Position numbers and translations under genes: made by a program. A stretch of DNA of 64,000 nt from Nautilus pompilius (Eukaryota > Mollusca > Cephalopoda > Nautilida > Nautilidae), in NCBI GenBank assembly GCA_018389105.1, contig JACATO010000120.1:1839501-1903500 (forward strand). Reading direction: 5' to 3'. Within the stretch, counting starts at the first letter, position 1. The number at the start of each line of letters is the position of its first letter. Below the pieces are notes generated by a model. It was given only the letters and a program-made list of their open reading frames with translations. It ran no database searches and was not told the DNA's origin. Positions 11,966 to 25,508 of this stretch are shown one piece after another.

Positions 11966-14421
11966 TATATATTTTTTTTTTCAGCCAATTTAAAGACTGC
12001 ATTTGAAAAAAGAAAGAAAGGTGTAACTACTACCTTAAAAAGATGTATTAAAATGAAATAGTTCCTCGGTAGTTGTATGTGTTCGCATAGAAAGTCGTGT
12101 GCGTTCTTGAAAACCGAAACCCATTTTGTGTTGGGTGAGCGATTGGAGGATGGGGATAAACAAATGCCTGGCGGTATTATTACCATTAAGATAAAGCACT
12201 GTATTATTTCAGTGTCATGCTTGATCAGCCTCTTTTTCATTAATAGAGACAATTCGAAATACGTAATATGAAAAAGAAATAATTTAAATCTATAAATTGG
12301 AATTAAAATTTTGCCAAAAATGCTTATTTCAAAAATAACTGATCCTGCTCTGAAACAAACGAAGAGAGAATTCACCTCTCGTCGGTTCGTTCTGTGCGAG
12401 CGGCAGTTTGACAGTTAGGTGGATGTTTGCTGTCATTTCCACGAAATCTGGCTGATTTAAATTCCACATCAAACATCAGCTTCTGAAACGAGTGGTACCT
12501 CTCGGACGATCGGGAGAGAACTTAGGGGAGGGAGAACGCTGAAATAGACGACAATGTTAGATAATTATGTAAAAGTGAAAACTTTCACATGCTGTAATAT
12601 CGTTTAAGTTTCAGGCAACGAAAAAAATAACTATTAATTTATTATTAAGTATTAATCATCAGTAGAAAATCCTTGTCCGGGGGCGCCTGAATGGATCTTT
12701 GGCAACAATGGCACTTCTAGCTGCGCTCTGTGCACGATAGCTGAAGTATACCCATCCTGACTCTCCTTTGCTAGCCTGTAGGAAACTGCAGAGAGGCAAA
12801 TCCATAAGATTCTGAAGTTGCGTCATGTTAAATAGTCAATACGTAAATAATAAATCTTTTTTCAGCAAAACCCAGCAACAACGGGATATGAAAGTTATTC
12901 GTTTGTCCAAAAAGTATAGATAGTCGTAGAGTAATTCCCCCTTTTTTTTACTTAAAAATTAGAGTTAAAGTTGATCTGCGGATTACGTGAAGGTGTTCAA
13001 AGCTGATACCTCCTAGCATTTACACCTACTGTATGGAAAGTCATTTAGAATCTGTTTTAAAAGCCGCGGGCCGGCTAGACTTTTATTGCTTTGCTTGTTA
13101 TTAAATTATAAAAAAAAAAAATTAAGATGTGAAACAGTTTATGGAGATTAATGAGTCATTCTGCTTCGACTGGCATCCGCGTGGCTCCACAAGATTCGGA
13201 AAACGAACAATACATCTTGACCAACTATTTGTTAAGCAAGAAAAAGAAAGCGCCCCCATAGTAAATCTATTTCCGGAACCAAGGATGAAGAAGCTGCAAT
13301 GAGATACCAAACTCCAAGGCCTATATACTCTTAGAAAAAACAAAAAAAAAAACACGACAAAGAGAAACCGCATTTGACAGGATTAAAGTTCATTGAGTCC
13401 AAAACCCTGGTATCACCGCAAATGTTGTTACGACAGCAAAGGCGTCGATTCAAATGAATCCTGGCATCAGTTCGGTTTTAGCTACGGCATCAATGGAGCC
13501 AAATCAAAACAGAAGCAGCCACGAATAACCCGGTGATTAATTTATCGAAAGCGCAGAGATAACACCAGAGCTTAATTTTCTTCGTAATGATCTAACAGCT
13601 CTCAAGACGGGCGCAGAGTTCTCCACTTCTTCTCACCGGTTGCGAGAGACAGATGCAACATTTTCGAGACAAAAGAGGTTACCGTGTCTAGCATGATTAA
13701 TGTTAGGCGGAGAAAGAAATATGTTTGTGATGAGCGATGTACCTTAAATTAACTTGACCTTTTCACTTGCCTCAAATATAAGCGCATCTAAGGATGCACA
13801 AAGCTGGAGTGAAGTACACTTATTTTCTCACGTTTTAAGGGGATTCTGTTTAATCTATGTATCTTCTAACATCCACACGCCAATATACACGTGATTACCT
13901 GCACAAGATGATAGATCACAATTATGGCCGTTAGTGTATATATCACTAACTAACTAACATATTTACATCCACGTCAGAGTTGTGGGATTAATTAAAGAAA
14001 TTATAGTTTCTTCATTGAATTAAACAACTAATTAATTAAGTTGGCAGAAAAACGAACAAATTCACAACCCTTGACCTGAATTAATTATTTCTGTAGATTA
14101 CAAATTTTGGCGATAACTTACCGACTGAAACAGAGTTTCGCGGGACGTTTACCGCTAACTTCTCATCAGCGAAGGAACTCGCGAATGGGCGTGCGCTTGG
14201 CAGTCGTCAGTCACAACGCTGCTAGCACGCGAACTGGGGACTAGCAACAGGGGGCGCTCGGCGCGCCCGCCAGATAGCTCTGTTCCTAGCCTCCTTTCAC
14301 TATAAAGCATGAATTATATTGCTACCAGTGAAACTGACGGGTAACATTTGCATTAATAAATTCATCCACTTTTATTGGGAGGATCCGTCGTTTCCTTCCT
14401 GCATCAGGAGACATTGGACAG
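11962..14421. other. Non-coding, no gene recognised
   Basis: Unique AT-rich sequence. The segment 14,150-14,320 is GC-richer and has a TATAAA-like word at about 14,300 after CGGCGCGCCCGCC. This looks promoter-like, but no recognisable exon follows, so it is not called. Confidence 0.4.
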
Positions 14422-14452
14422 CTCTCTCTCTCTCTTTCTCCCTCTCTCTCCA

Positions 14453-14529
<77 letters not shown>

Positions 14530-14540
14530 CTCCTCCTCCT
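14422..14540 (+). repeat. (CT)n microsatellite with (CCT)n end
   Basis: About 105 bases of near-perfect CT repeat pass into five CCT triplets at 14,526-14,540. Open frames reading through it are low-complexity. Confidence 0.95.
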
Positions 14541-17500
14541 GATACAGCTCCCTCTAACAGCGTATGGCCTCTCCCATTTCGCTGCTCCGAGTCTGGATCG
14601 CCATCGTCCTTGAAGATGGTCATGGCTGGATGCCTCCCAGTCAACTGCTTTGGTGGTGATAGCGATGCTTTGCTGCCTTCGTCCATGGTCCTTCTCGATC
14701 GAGCTCCAGCGGCGGGTCCCCAGCTGCGAGATAACAACAATTCCGCCACACGTGGCCTCGAAGAGGGGTTCTCTTGTTAGAAAGCTTGAGGGATGAGACA
14801 AATTACGAAGGATACAAGATGATCAAATCAGCAGCAGCGCAAGACGGCCCGACGCTTGCACATCTTTAGCGAGACAACCGGCTTCGGTGGTTATCCACAT
14901 TCTCTTAATGGTGAAATACTGTTTCGTAACAGGCGGAATTTTTCTGCCCATTTAGATATTTAAAAAAGGACTCTCTTCGTTATGGCGAAAATCCTGCAAA
15001 CCGAAGGATGTCTGCACAGTTTCTAGACCCCTGATGAAGATTTGCTACCATAGATTTTAGTTCTCCGCCTTCCCAGCTTCACGCATCGAAGAACAAACAC
15101 AGGTGCTATTTTCTCGGTAAGGACGTGATTAGAACACCGTCCGGCTGCTGCAGCTGCTCTCTCTGCTCTATAGTATTACCACTCGGCTGCATTATCGCAG
15201 TTACAAAGGTACCAGCTTTCGTGTGGTTAAAGAGTTATACATGGTCTTGGCCTTGGCCTCAGCTGTCTCCGTGATGTCAGGGATGAAGCTTATAGATGTT
15301 TTTGGAGGACGAGAACGAGTTTACAGAAGGCACTGTCCCTGCTAATATACTGGGCGGTGGAAAGTATCGTTAACTTGCTCAAATCACAGAGTGATATTAG
15401 TTCGGTCCGTCCATCAGGTAAACAAAAGCCCATTCTTAATGAAGACACTCTCCTGTTCTTCCATGAAACAACGGTATACGATATGATGCTTCCACTTGCT
15501 TGAAATCCTCACTATCTCTCGCTTAAAACGTGACTTCTGTGCGTCTACCGGAAGCCTCTCTGAGGTGCATGGATCTACTCAGAAAGCTCAGAGAGTCTTA
15601 ATGTCGATACAGAGCGAGAAACAGCCCTAAATAAATTATCTCTTGGAGTGCATATTCATTAAATAGCGATTTAAAAAAAATCATTAAAATCTACATGTTA
15701 GTGTTTTATACAGTTTTCATAATTTAATTTTAAGATATTTTTCGTAAAAAAATACTTTTTTTTTTTCGTAATCGTGTAATTAAATTTTTAAAAAAATCTC
15801 TTTTCACCAGAAGAAAATTTTAATTTAAATTATTTGAAAATGTAGAGATTCTTGTAGAAGTTCAGGGGTCGGTCTCGACCTGTTTCACGTAATTACTGCC
15901 AATAGGATGAGTCCATATTGATTCTCGTGTTGAAATAACTGGGGAGGAATCGCAAATATTACGGCGATTCACCGTAACATTGTACACTGAGCAGTAACTT
16001 TACTTCAGAAACTGCTGGCAAATTCCCCATCAGCGTCTGCGAAAGCTGAACCTTTTGCTGGGTGTCTTGCCGCACTTTATCTGACATGAGGCCCCCGCTC
16101 AGGCCCCTGATCTGGAATAATCGAGTCGTCTTGGTAACGCGCACCCGTCTCAGAAAACACCGGTGGAAAAAGATACAAATGGAACCGACGGCAAAGATTC
16201 CTCAGAGTTAAATATACGGAAAAATACACGATCTTTTAAAGGCATCATTTTATCTGCTGCTGCCCGTGTCCGTGCAGCTGCCAGTGTTTGCTGTGGCACA
16301 CCAGGGATGCTCCGGGTACTATTACAACTTTCCCACTTCAGCCGAGTTTCGCTTGAACGCCCCCTTTTGGCATAATTAGAAAAAAGAAACAAAAAAATTT
16401 TTTTTTTCTCTCCTACGAGTTCCAAAGATAAACACTTCTAATTACGAAAACCTTCTCGGTGCATATGTTAAAAAGTGGTGAAAAGAACGATTTCTTTACA
16501 ATAAGCGCGTCGATCGTTTTAGCCGAACCACTCGTTATCGCTACAAGGGCATTAGTTCAAACTAAAGGTTCCTTTGATCTTTGGAGAGTCGCTACCAACT
16601 TGGCTACCGCGCAGCTCCATTAAGGACATAAACATCGGAAAACTCTCTCTCTCTGTCTGTCTCTCTCTCTTTCTCACACGAAACTCTGTTGATGTTTTGC
16701 TAAAGTCTTTTTCGACTGTGATAAATATCCTTGTAAAGAAACTAGAACTAGTGAGGTATAGACAAAACATCCATTGGCTGTACAGCACAGGAGAGTTTTC
16801 GATTCCCAATCGTGTAAAGTCGTACGGCACCTGGCTGCTGTCGATACTTCTTGAGGCGCTCCTACTTGAGTCTTGTAGATAAATACATATATGTATATTC
16901 GCAGAAATATCTTTTTGTCCTTTTCAATTTATCTCTTTCGTTAGATGGTCGATTGGAAAGCTTGTCGAACTACATTTTATATCAAATATAATTTATTAAT
17001 AATTTACATCTGGGTAAGAAAACAATGCTGAAATTTATGATTATGTGTGGGCTTGCATATTTCCCAGACTGAGTAGGCTCCCTTGAGTTTCTCAACAGTT
17101 GTATGACTAGTAATATGCGCTCACACTGTATACACATATTCTGGTTAGCTTCTGCTTATCTGGGAATATTTTTCTTCCCCACCTCTTGTCATTAGAAAAA
17201 TATTCTCAAGCCAGGAGTATTCTGCCTACGCAATTTGCCGGGCAAAAAGATCACCAGCGGCGATAACTCGCTAAGGAAGGGCGCAAAATTACCGAGATAT
17301 ATGAATTCTTCTTGCTGCTCTTAGTATCCCGCCGCCAGATACAGATAAGTTTATAAATGTCCTACATACTTATAGTTGGACTGTATGCTGAAGACATTTT
17401 CTAGGGATATTTGAAAGCACGTTAGGCGGCCACAATCTTATAGTGACTGCAGGTTTGGGGTGACAGAAGTCGGTTTCGAACCCGCGGCTAAGTCGTCTTG

Positions 17501-17640
17501 TCGAAAAGGTTCGCCCCAGTGGTTCAGCAGAATGAAGAGTCGCGGGTTAGAGACCAGCTGACGGCGCCGATGTGATGGCGTCAGTAGACTATACTAATAG
17601 TATAGTAGTGGATAACTGCAATTGTTTCCGAATAATTCTG
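14541..17640. other. Non-coding, small repeats only
   Basis: No gene recognised. A short CT run lies at 16,643-16,675 and T-rich homopolymers near 15,755-15,770 and 16,395-16,410. Around 17,465-17,590 two B-box-like words occur (GGGTTCGAAACC on the minus strand and a degenerate one on plus), hinting at a decayed tRNA-derived repeat, but no complete A/B-box pair could be set. Confidence 0.35.
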
Positions 17641-17674
17641 GTGGGGGGGGGAAGGAAAACCCTATAGGGGTACG

Positions 17675-17760
17675 ACGATGATCTGGATAGTTTTAGAGCG
17701 GGGGGGGTCTAACCCGTACGATGATCTGGATAGTTTTAGAGCGGGGGGGTCTAACCCGTA
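17675..17760 (+). repeat. Two-copy tandem duplication, 43-bp period
   Basis: Two consecutive copies start at 17,675 and 17,718. Each contains ATGATCTGGATAGTTTTAGA followed by a G-run and TCTAACCCGTA. The copies differ by one G in the homopolymer. Confidence 0.9.
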
Positions 17761-18469
17761 GGAGGCGGACAGTCGGCTCTGTCAAATACAGGTACCAGCT
17801 GTTTCAGGCAGCCACGCCCATCCAGTCCCTTCATGTCCCCCACTCCTCGCCCTCCGAAACCTCAAAACTGGGGCCCGCCACCGGGCTCGTCGGAACCTTG
17901 CGACCGGGTCGTGGCTGGAAGAAATCGGCCTGGTGCGGACAGTCCCCGTTAGGGCTCCGGTAGCGGCTGCCTGCCGATCGGGGCTAACCAGGCGGCTTTC
18001 GTCAAGCGATTGGCCAAGGAAATAGACAACCGAGCGACGCGGGGGGGGGGGATTAGCGAGAAGACCCTGATTTACGGCCCTAGAAGGATCGCTTTTGACA
18101 GCGGCTGTCTTTGAAAGGAGACCCGTCTGCGCGACAGCCCTACTGACTCCACCCGGGATAAATCAGTACAAAGGGGCGCGGGTGAGATGCGAAGTTTTGT
18201 TGCGGGTGTAATTTACGTCTTGTTGTCAGGGCAGGTGTGCGGCACTGTGCTTTTCGCCGTGTTTCCAAGCGCTAACTTCCCCTCCGTGTCGGCTTTGCCT
18301 TTCAGGGTCAGTGGTTGATCTGCATAGAGCGAACTTTGCGAGGGTACCGGGTACTAAAAAGGGAGAGCAAAGGGGCGAGCTGAAAATTCCGGACGATGGC
18401 AGTGGTTTTCCACGGACGAAGGACGAATTCTGGCGTGCAAACAGCAAGCCTCGAAAGTGTGTGGAGGCT
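17761..18469. other. GC-rich unique block, identity unknown
   Basis: About 700 bases with clearly higher GC and CpG than the surroundings, including a G10 run near 18,041-18,050. One plus-strand frame (17,721-17,963) is 80 codons and unmatched. It could be a CpG island, a GC-rich repeat or part of a retroelement UTR; the sequence alone does not decide. Confidence 0.35.
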
Positions 18470-19159
18470 GAGAGAGAGAGAGAGAAATGACGTCAGTACA
18501 GAGAGAGAGAGAGAGATATTAAGTCAGTACAGAGCGAGATGACATCAATACAGAGAGAAATATGACATCAGTACAGAGAGAAATGACGTCAGTAGAGAGA
18601 GAGAGATGACGTCAGTACAGAGAGAGATATGAAGTCAGTACAGAGAGAGATATGACGTCAGTATAGAGAGAGATGACGTTAGTACATAGAGAGAGATATG
18701 AAGTCAGTACAGAGAGATATGACGTCAGTAGAGAGAGATATGACGTCAGTACAGAGAGAGAGATATGAAGTCAGTACAGAGAGAGATATGAATTCAGTAC
18801 AGAGAGAGATATGACGTCAGTACTGAGAGAGATATGACGTCAGTACAGAGAGAGATATGACGTCAGTAGAGAGAGATATGACGTCAGTACAGAGAGAGAT
18901 ATGACGTCAGTATAGAGAGAGAGATGACGTTAGTACAGAGAGAGATGACGTCAATACAGAGAGAGATATGACTTCAGTAGAGAGAGAGAAATGACGTCAG
19001 TACACAGAGAGATATTAAGTCAGTACAGAGCGAGATGACATCAATACAGAGAGAAATATGACGTCAGTACAGAGAGAAATGACGTAAGTACAGAGAGAGA
19101 TATGACTTCAGTAGAGAGAGAGATATGACGTCAGTAGAGAGAGAGAGAGATAGAGAGAG
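18470..19159 (+). repeat. GA satellite with 15 perfect TGACGTCA palindromes
   Basis: The array repeats a unit of about 20-28 bp of the form ATGACGTCAGTACAGA followed by (GA)n and often TAT. I count 15 exact TGACGTCA octamers, plus decayed forms (GAAGTCA, GACATCA, GACGTTA, GACTTCA). The octamer is the full consensus cAMP-response element bound by CREB/ATF bZIP factors. Whether the array binds anything in vivo is unknown. Related arrays are at 1.9, 48.0, 54.8 and 62.7 kb. Confidence 0.95.
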
Positions 19160-20741
19160 TGGGGGTCGGTGATTGAAATCAAAGTAAGATCCATGAAATA
19201 ATAGCTGAAGTAGTAGCAGACCGAACAGATTCTCTTATGATCACTGGAAATGTCACCGACTCAATAATAGATGAATAAAATATACTATTTTTATTGTAAA
19301 TTAGTCTCATATAAACTCAAACAGCCAAACATCTTTGACGCTACTGTAGACAGAAGCCTAAAAAACCCAAAGAACTCGTCCTCTGCCAACTTATAGATGG
19401 ATTTCATTCGGTTTTTATCAAAATTCTATCAGCGAAGAAAAACACAGGAAATACTTAAGTAAAAAAACCCCAGACGTTGTGCTTGGTTTGAGTGTAGCTA
19501 AGAACTGGTCGTGAGGGGGCGTAGAGATCACTAGACAGCGGTGCATTAACCTAGAAAAGTACCGAACAAACCAAGAAGTCAGCGGTCCTCTGCTTCTGAG
19601 AAGCATTTATTCTTGACATTTAATTCAGCAGTCGGTGATAGATCAAGACAATTAATGCGATTTTCAAAAATACCGGTACCCTGCAGATTAAGTTAAAAGA
19701 AAATGCCGACCTTACAAAACGAACTGACCAAATTAACCAGCACGTGGCATCAGCCATCACTCTCCTCCTCCCTCGTATCTTTTAAACAGGGACGTCAGTT
19801 ACTGCGCACCTACCATTTCTTTTCCAATTTATTCTCTTTACTTCCAAATATGAAAGCCAAATCAATGAAGGATTTCTTTTGCATTACTTCCGCTTATTAA
19901 AACACATTAATGTTTTATAAATTTACAATCCAAAACACTTTCTTTGCCCTTTATCGCATCCATTTTGATGTGTGCCAGCGCGTGCTCTTAGAAACAACCA
20001 TCTTAATTTCTTCTTTATATGTATAATTGTTTATTTTAGTTGCTTTAATTTAATTCTGGTCAGGTTACTTTGAATATTTTACCGTATGAGCAAAAAAACA
20101 AAAGAACGGATGTCGTATTTTCCCCATTATGACGTCATCATTAAGCGGTGGCCTGGTGACCGAGTCTGTATTGTCGCCAAACGTCTTATTCGTCTCGTTA
20201 CCTGGGCCCGGGGTAGCGTCTCCCCCCCCACCCCCACCCCCGTTTGTCTGTGTTGTTTTGTATCAGACGATGGGCTGGACCAACTTGTTCGCATGGCGAC
20301 CATGCAACGGACGGATCTTGGATTCTTTTAATTCTTACGATTTTTCCAAAGTGTAACAAAGCCAGCCGTCTGCCCTGAATTCTTTGCATCCTCTTCCATT
20401 ACGTAACTTGAAGATGAAGAGATCCTTATAGCGCCATGGGCAGAATTAACACGTTTAAGACTAGACATATCCGAAGGAAATAAATACCATTCACCAACGC
20501 CATCTATCTTCTCTACAGTCAACTAAACACTATCAGAAACATACCAGTAGTAGATCCTCGACCTTACAGCGCATCATCGCTAAGGTGAAATGCTGAAATC
20601 CTAATAAGCATTTTAGATACATTCTTTATAATTATTCATAAACGTTTATACAGCAACATTGACTGTTACTCTCCGATTTCAGAAAGTTTACTAAATCCTT
20701 CCAACATCATGTAATTATTTTCAGATGTCATTTGATGCTTA
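19160..20741. other. Non-coding, no gene recognised
   Basis: AT-rich unique sequence with a C-rich patch (20,221-20,240). Short frames of 60-80 codons match nothing I recognise. Confidence 0.45.
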
Positions 20742-20757
20742 GATGATGATGATGATG

Positions 20758-20824
<67 letters not shown>

Positions 20825-20826
20825 GA

Positions 20827-20915
<89 letters not shown>
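20742..20915 (+). repeat. (GAT)n(AAT)n microsatellite
   Basis: Five GAT triplets are followed by about 55 AAT triplets with a single interruption near 20,824. The tyrosine/isoleucine frame on the minus strand is a translation of this repeat. Confidence 0.97.
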
Positions 20916-21722
20916 GTTTAATATATATATCAAATTTAAAAAAAACCCAAAGTTTTATCGCTTAGGTTTTGATTTCGTTAATATTTAAAATTTCTTAATT
21001 GTGATTCCCGATAAATTTGTTTTTAAAAATAAAAATGTAATTTCATAAAGCGCTAAAGCCAAAATCAGAAATAAATTTAAGAACGAGAGAGAGAGAGAGA
21101 GAGAGATATATGATGGTATGGGCAAGTAACATAGAAAACAAATCCTTTTCTGGTAGCACGTACAAGGTATTGATTAATTTCAATCAGTAATCCCAACACT
21201 GACAACCTGTGTGTCTCAGACAAATTTCAAGGTCAGGTTACAGTATCAGTTAATTTCAAAGAGACGCCATGTCTTTGATCTTGGAGAGAACACGAAAGGA
21301 CGCGCAGTGAGGAGTCTCAGCGGCGATGGGGCTGCAGATACAGCCGCGTATTACTCCCTGGTGGAGCTTTCTGTACATAGTCGCAACAAATTGATCGACT
21401 TTAACCATTTGCAAAAACAAAATATATTCGATTTAACATTTGCACGAATATTTGAAATGCACATTCTGAATAACTTACCCAAGGCTCATGACAGCACTGT
21501 GTCACCTTTGAGGGAGTTTTCTTCTTTTCTTTTTAGAAACCAAAGTTTTCGGTCCTGAAGATAAGTATCCCGCCTGCGGCTACAGAGGGGCTGTGTGTAC
21601 TGCAGTGTTTGTCTCCGCCAAAGATTCCAGTCCCTGCCAAACCTGACAGCGATCGGTCGGCCTTCGACAACTGTACATTTGTTTTAAGAAACCTTCTACC
21701 ACTATTCTCTAATTCTCGGGCG

Positions 21723-21723
<1 letters not shown>
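20916..21723. other. Non-coding; one unrecognised frame
   Basis: A short GA run lies at 21,085-21,106. A 115-codon plus-strand frame at 21,211-21,558 is the only non-repetitive frame above 100 codons nearby. It has no recognisable domain or flanking splice signals and is probably fortuitous. Confidence 0.4.
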
Positions 21724-21764
<41 letters not shown>

Positions 21765-22084
21765 ACACACACACACAAACACACACACAAACACAAACAC
21801 ACACAAATACAAACACACACACAAACACAAAAACACACCACACACACAAACAAAACACACACACACACACAAAGACAACCACACACAAATACAACCACAC
21901 ACAAACCAAACACACACACACAAATCACCACACACACACACAATACAACCACACACAAATACACCACACACAAACACAAACACACACAAACACACACACA
22001 CAAAAACAAACACACACACAAACACAAACACACACACAAACACAAACACACACACACAAATACAACCACACACACACAAATACA

Positions 22085-22117
<33 letters not shown>

Positions 22118-23094
22118 AACAATACAACCACACACAAACACAAACACAACCACACACACACAAACACAAACACACACAAACACAAACACACACACACACA
22201 AATACAAACACACACACAAAACACAAGACACACACACAAATACAAACACACAACACACAAATACAACCACACACAATACAACCAACACCAACACAAACAC
22301 ACACAACAAATACAACACACACAACCACAATACAACCACACACAATACAACACACCAAACACAAAACACACAACAAACACACACACACAAACACAAACAC
22401 ACAACACAAACACAAACACACACACACAAATACAAACACACACACCAAATACAACAACACACACACACACAAATACAAACAACCACACACCACACAAACA
22501 CACACCACACACAAACAACCACCACAAAACACAAACAACAACACAACACACACAAACCAACACACATACAAATACAAACACACACACACACACAAATACA
22601 ACCACACACACAAACACAAAGACACACACACAAATACAACCACACACAAATACAAACACACACACACACACACAACACACACACATACAAATACAACACA
22701 CACACACACAAATACAACCACACAACAAACACAAACACACACACACACAAATAAACCACACACACAAACACAAACACACACACACAAATACACCACACAC
22801 ACAAACACAAAGACACACACACAAATACAACCACACACACAAACACAAACACACACACACAAATACAACCACACACACAAACACAAACACAAATACAAAT
22901 ACACACACACACACAAAGACACAAACACACACACAAAGACACCAACCACACCACAAACACACAAATACAACCACACACACACATGCACATACAAATACAC
23001 ACACACACAAAGACACAACCACACACACACAAACACAACCACACACACAAATACAAACACACACACAAATACAACCACACACACACACCCACAC
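21724..23094 (+). repeat. 1.37-kb CA-rich minisatellite
   Basis: Almost pure A/C sequence on the plus strand. Pure (CA)n at 21,724-21,762 leads into a variable higher-order pattern mixing CACACAAA, TACAACCACA and AAACACAAAC blocks, with very few G or T. Very long cysteine/valine frames on minus (up to 519 codons) and threonine/histidine frames on plus arise from this composition and are not genes. Confidence 0.97.
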
Positions 23095-23959
23095 ATCTCG
23101 ACTGTGTGTGTCTGGGTGCCGTGATTCGTTCCAGACGGCCCCCGCTCTACATTCCCACACCTGTTCTCTCGGCTCTGTCTGATTTATCTAGCTGCAGTCT
23201 TGCACGCGTCTTTTATTCCGTTTCCAAACATCTCACTGTAGAGGCGTTGTCGTGTTCAGTCAGTGATCGCCGAAACTCGCCCCCAGAGAGGCTGATCTAA
23301 ACAAAATGAAGTCCATCTGTAATGTGACACCCCCATTCAATCGGTGCTGCTGTCTGTCGGTATCGGTGAATCGCCTGGTCAGAGCGCATTCACTATTACT
23401 ACTATCACCCTTTTTCCCCTTTTCTAACCCTGCCACTTTTGGGTCGAACAGTTACTTACAATAGTTACATTATTACAGCAGCATTCAGCAAGCGCGAGCT
23501 TAGTGTCGTCGTCGTTGATAGAACAGAACCAAGAGTAAACCTGTAGAGAAAAGGATGTTTAAGATACGGCAGTCGTGAAAAAGAAAACAGCATCTTACCC
23601 CTCTATTGGCAGTACACAGAACCGCACTAATCATGGGCTTCTTTCACTTTACAACAGAGACCAGCGGCTAACTGATCTACAGAACACACACTAAGCATAT
23701 TTTTCATGTCAAAATCGATCGGTGTTTACTGCCTTGTTAACTCGCACTGGCGCTTATCACATTAGCACCTGTCATTTCAGGGTAATCTGTAACCAGAAAA
23801 GGGCAGAAGAAGAGAGTGCCACTACTAGTTAATAACCACACTAACTTGAATGAGGCAATTCGAACGGTAAGAAATGTTTTATGAGGAAAGAGCGCAAAAT
23901 CGCACCAATTCGTGTGATAAGATTTTGCTTTTAACAATATCTCTGAAAAGAGTATCTGT
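23095..23959. other. Non-coding, no gene recognised
   Basis: Mixed-composition unique sequence between two satellites. No coding, RNA or transposon signature seen. Confidence 0.45.
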
Positions 23960-23971
23960 AGTGAGAGAGAG

Positions 23972-24019
<48 letters not shown>

Positions 24020-24264
24020 GGAGAGAGAGAGGGGGTGAGGTGAATGAGAGAGAGAGAGAAGAGATGGGGAGAGAGATAGGGGGTGAGGGTGAATGAGAGA
24101 GAAGAGAGATGGGGAGAGAGAGAGAGGGGGTGAGGGTGAATGAGAGAGAGAGAGAGAGATGGGGGAGAGGAGAGGGGGTGAGGGTGAATGAGAGAGAGAG
24201 AGAGAGAGAGATATGATGGGGAGAAAGAGAGAGGGGGAGCGTGGTGAGGGGGTGAGGGAGGTGA
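23960..24264 (+). repeat. GA minisatellite, about 55-60-bp unit
   Basis: After an initial (GA)n the array repeats a unit containing GATGGGGAGAGAG, then GGGGGTGAGGGTGAATGAGA, four to five times with small length changes. Confidence 0.93.
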
Positions 24265-25065
24265 TATAAGCATCTATATATATTTATAATGTATAAATCT
24301 AAAATATTTTCCTGTTTTAGGAATATCTACGCTGTTTTAATGTCTTCTGTCACTTGCGCTATTAAAGTGTTTCGCTCAGTCGATTTCTGGAGAAATTTGC
24401 AGATGTTCTTCAAAGGTCACTGACCCTGAAAAGCAGCAGCAGAGAGGGAAATAGGTACCAGGCATTGGTGGCAGTAAAACAAGTGTTCTACCTTCCCCCG
24501 TAATGAAGTGAAGCTGTCATTTCTTACGATCCTGTAAAATTGTCTTTATTTTCACAGCAGAGAAGTTTCCCCGGTTCTCGAACTTGAAGCCCCTCTGTCG
24601 GGTGGCTCTACTCTGTGTAAAGCTTCGAGTCTTTGTGATACAAGACACGGGTTGCTGGTTATAAGTCAGCGATCAGAGCGAGGCCTGTACCGTTTGAGGG
24701 ATCTCTGCTTCCGGCAGTTGGTTGTCAGGCAGCTCGGAGCAGGGTTCCTTCAAAGGCGTTAAGCTGGCTGGTGGTTAGAGTCCCGCCATGTGAAGCGGGT
24801 AAAGTTCCGGGAATAAAGAATGGGGAGGGGTGGGGGCAGCCCTCCTCTTACTAACTCAGCCGTCTACAGTCAGAGATATCTGGCGGAGCGCCCAACTCCA
24901 AGCGTGGCGACGACAGCGCGCGCCAACCCTGCCGGAGTCTAGCAGGGGTTATTCCCCATAACGGAACGCCGACATACGGCTGGCGAACGACAACTCGGTA
25001 TGGACCGAACTGAATCTTTTCCCTCTCTCTTTTTCAGGAGAGCTGTGCATTGATTTTCCCGGCGG
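24265..25065. other. Non-coding, GC-richer toward 3' end
   Basis: No gene recognised. 24,590-25,060 is GC-richer and may contain an old repeat. Confidence 0.4.
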
Positions 25066-25508
25066 GCACACACCACACACCACACACACACACACCACAC
25101 ACACACACACCACACCACACGCACACACACACCACACTCACACACACACACCACACTCTCACACACACACCACACTCACACACACACACCACACTCACAC
25201 ACACACAACACACCATACACACCACACACCACACACAAACACACACACCACACTCACACACACACTCACACCACACACCACACACACACACCACACTCAC
25301 ACACACACACACCACACCACACTCACAACACACACCACTCTCACACCACACACACACACACACACACCACACTCACACACACACATACGCACACACACCA
25401 CACTCACACACACAAACACACACCACACACTCACACACCACACACACACCACACACACACACACCACACTCACACACACACATACGCCACACACCACACC
25501 TACACACA
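25066..25508 (+). repeat. CA-rich minisatellite (CCACACTCACACA type)
   Basis: About 440 bases of CA repeat punctuated by CCACACTCACAC, giving a loose 20-26-bp periodicity. It differs in wording from the 21.7-kb CA array, which uses AAATACAACC interruptions. Confidence 0.95.

Noticed and set aside
11476..12375. 299-codon Arg/Glu-rich minus-strand frame
   Set aside because: Most of it is (GA)n translation; the non-repetitive N-terminal part resembles nothing known.
14220..14320. GC-rich patch followed by TATAAA
   Set aside because: Looks promoter-like, but no exon, splice site or conserved frame follows before a CT microsatellite.
17465..17590. Possible tRNA or paired SINE heads from B-box-like words on both strands
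   Set aside because: No matching A-boxes or acceptor stems could be found; the words may be chance in GC-richer DNA.
21533..23160. Minus-strand open frames of 411-519 codons rich in Cys and Val, and a 381-codon Thr/His frame on plus
   Set aside because: They are direct translations of the CA-rich minisatellite; several frames are open at once because the array has almost no G or T to form stops.
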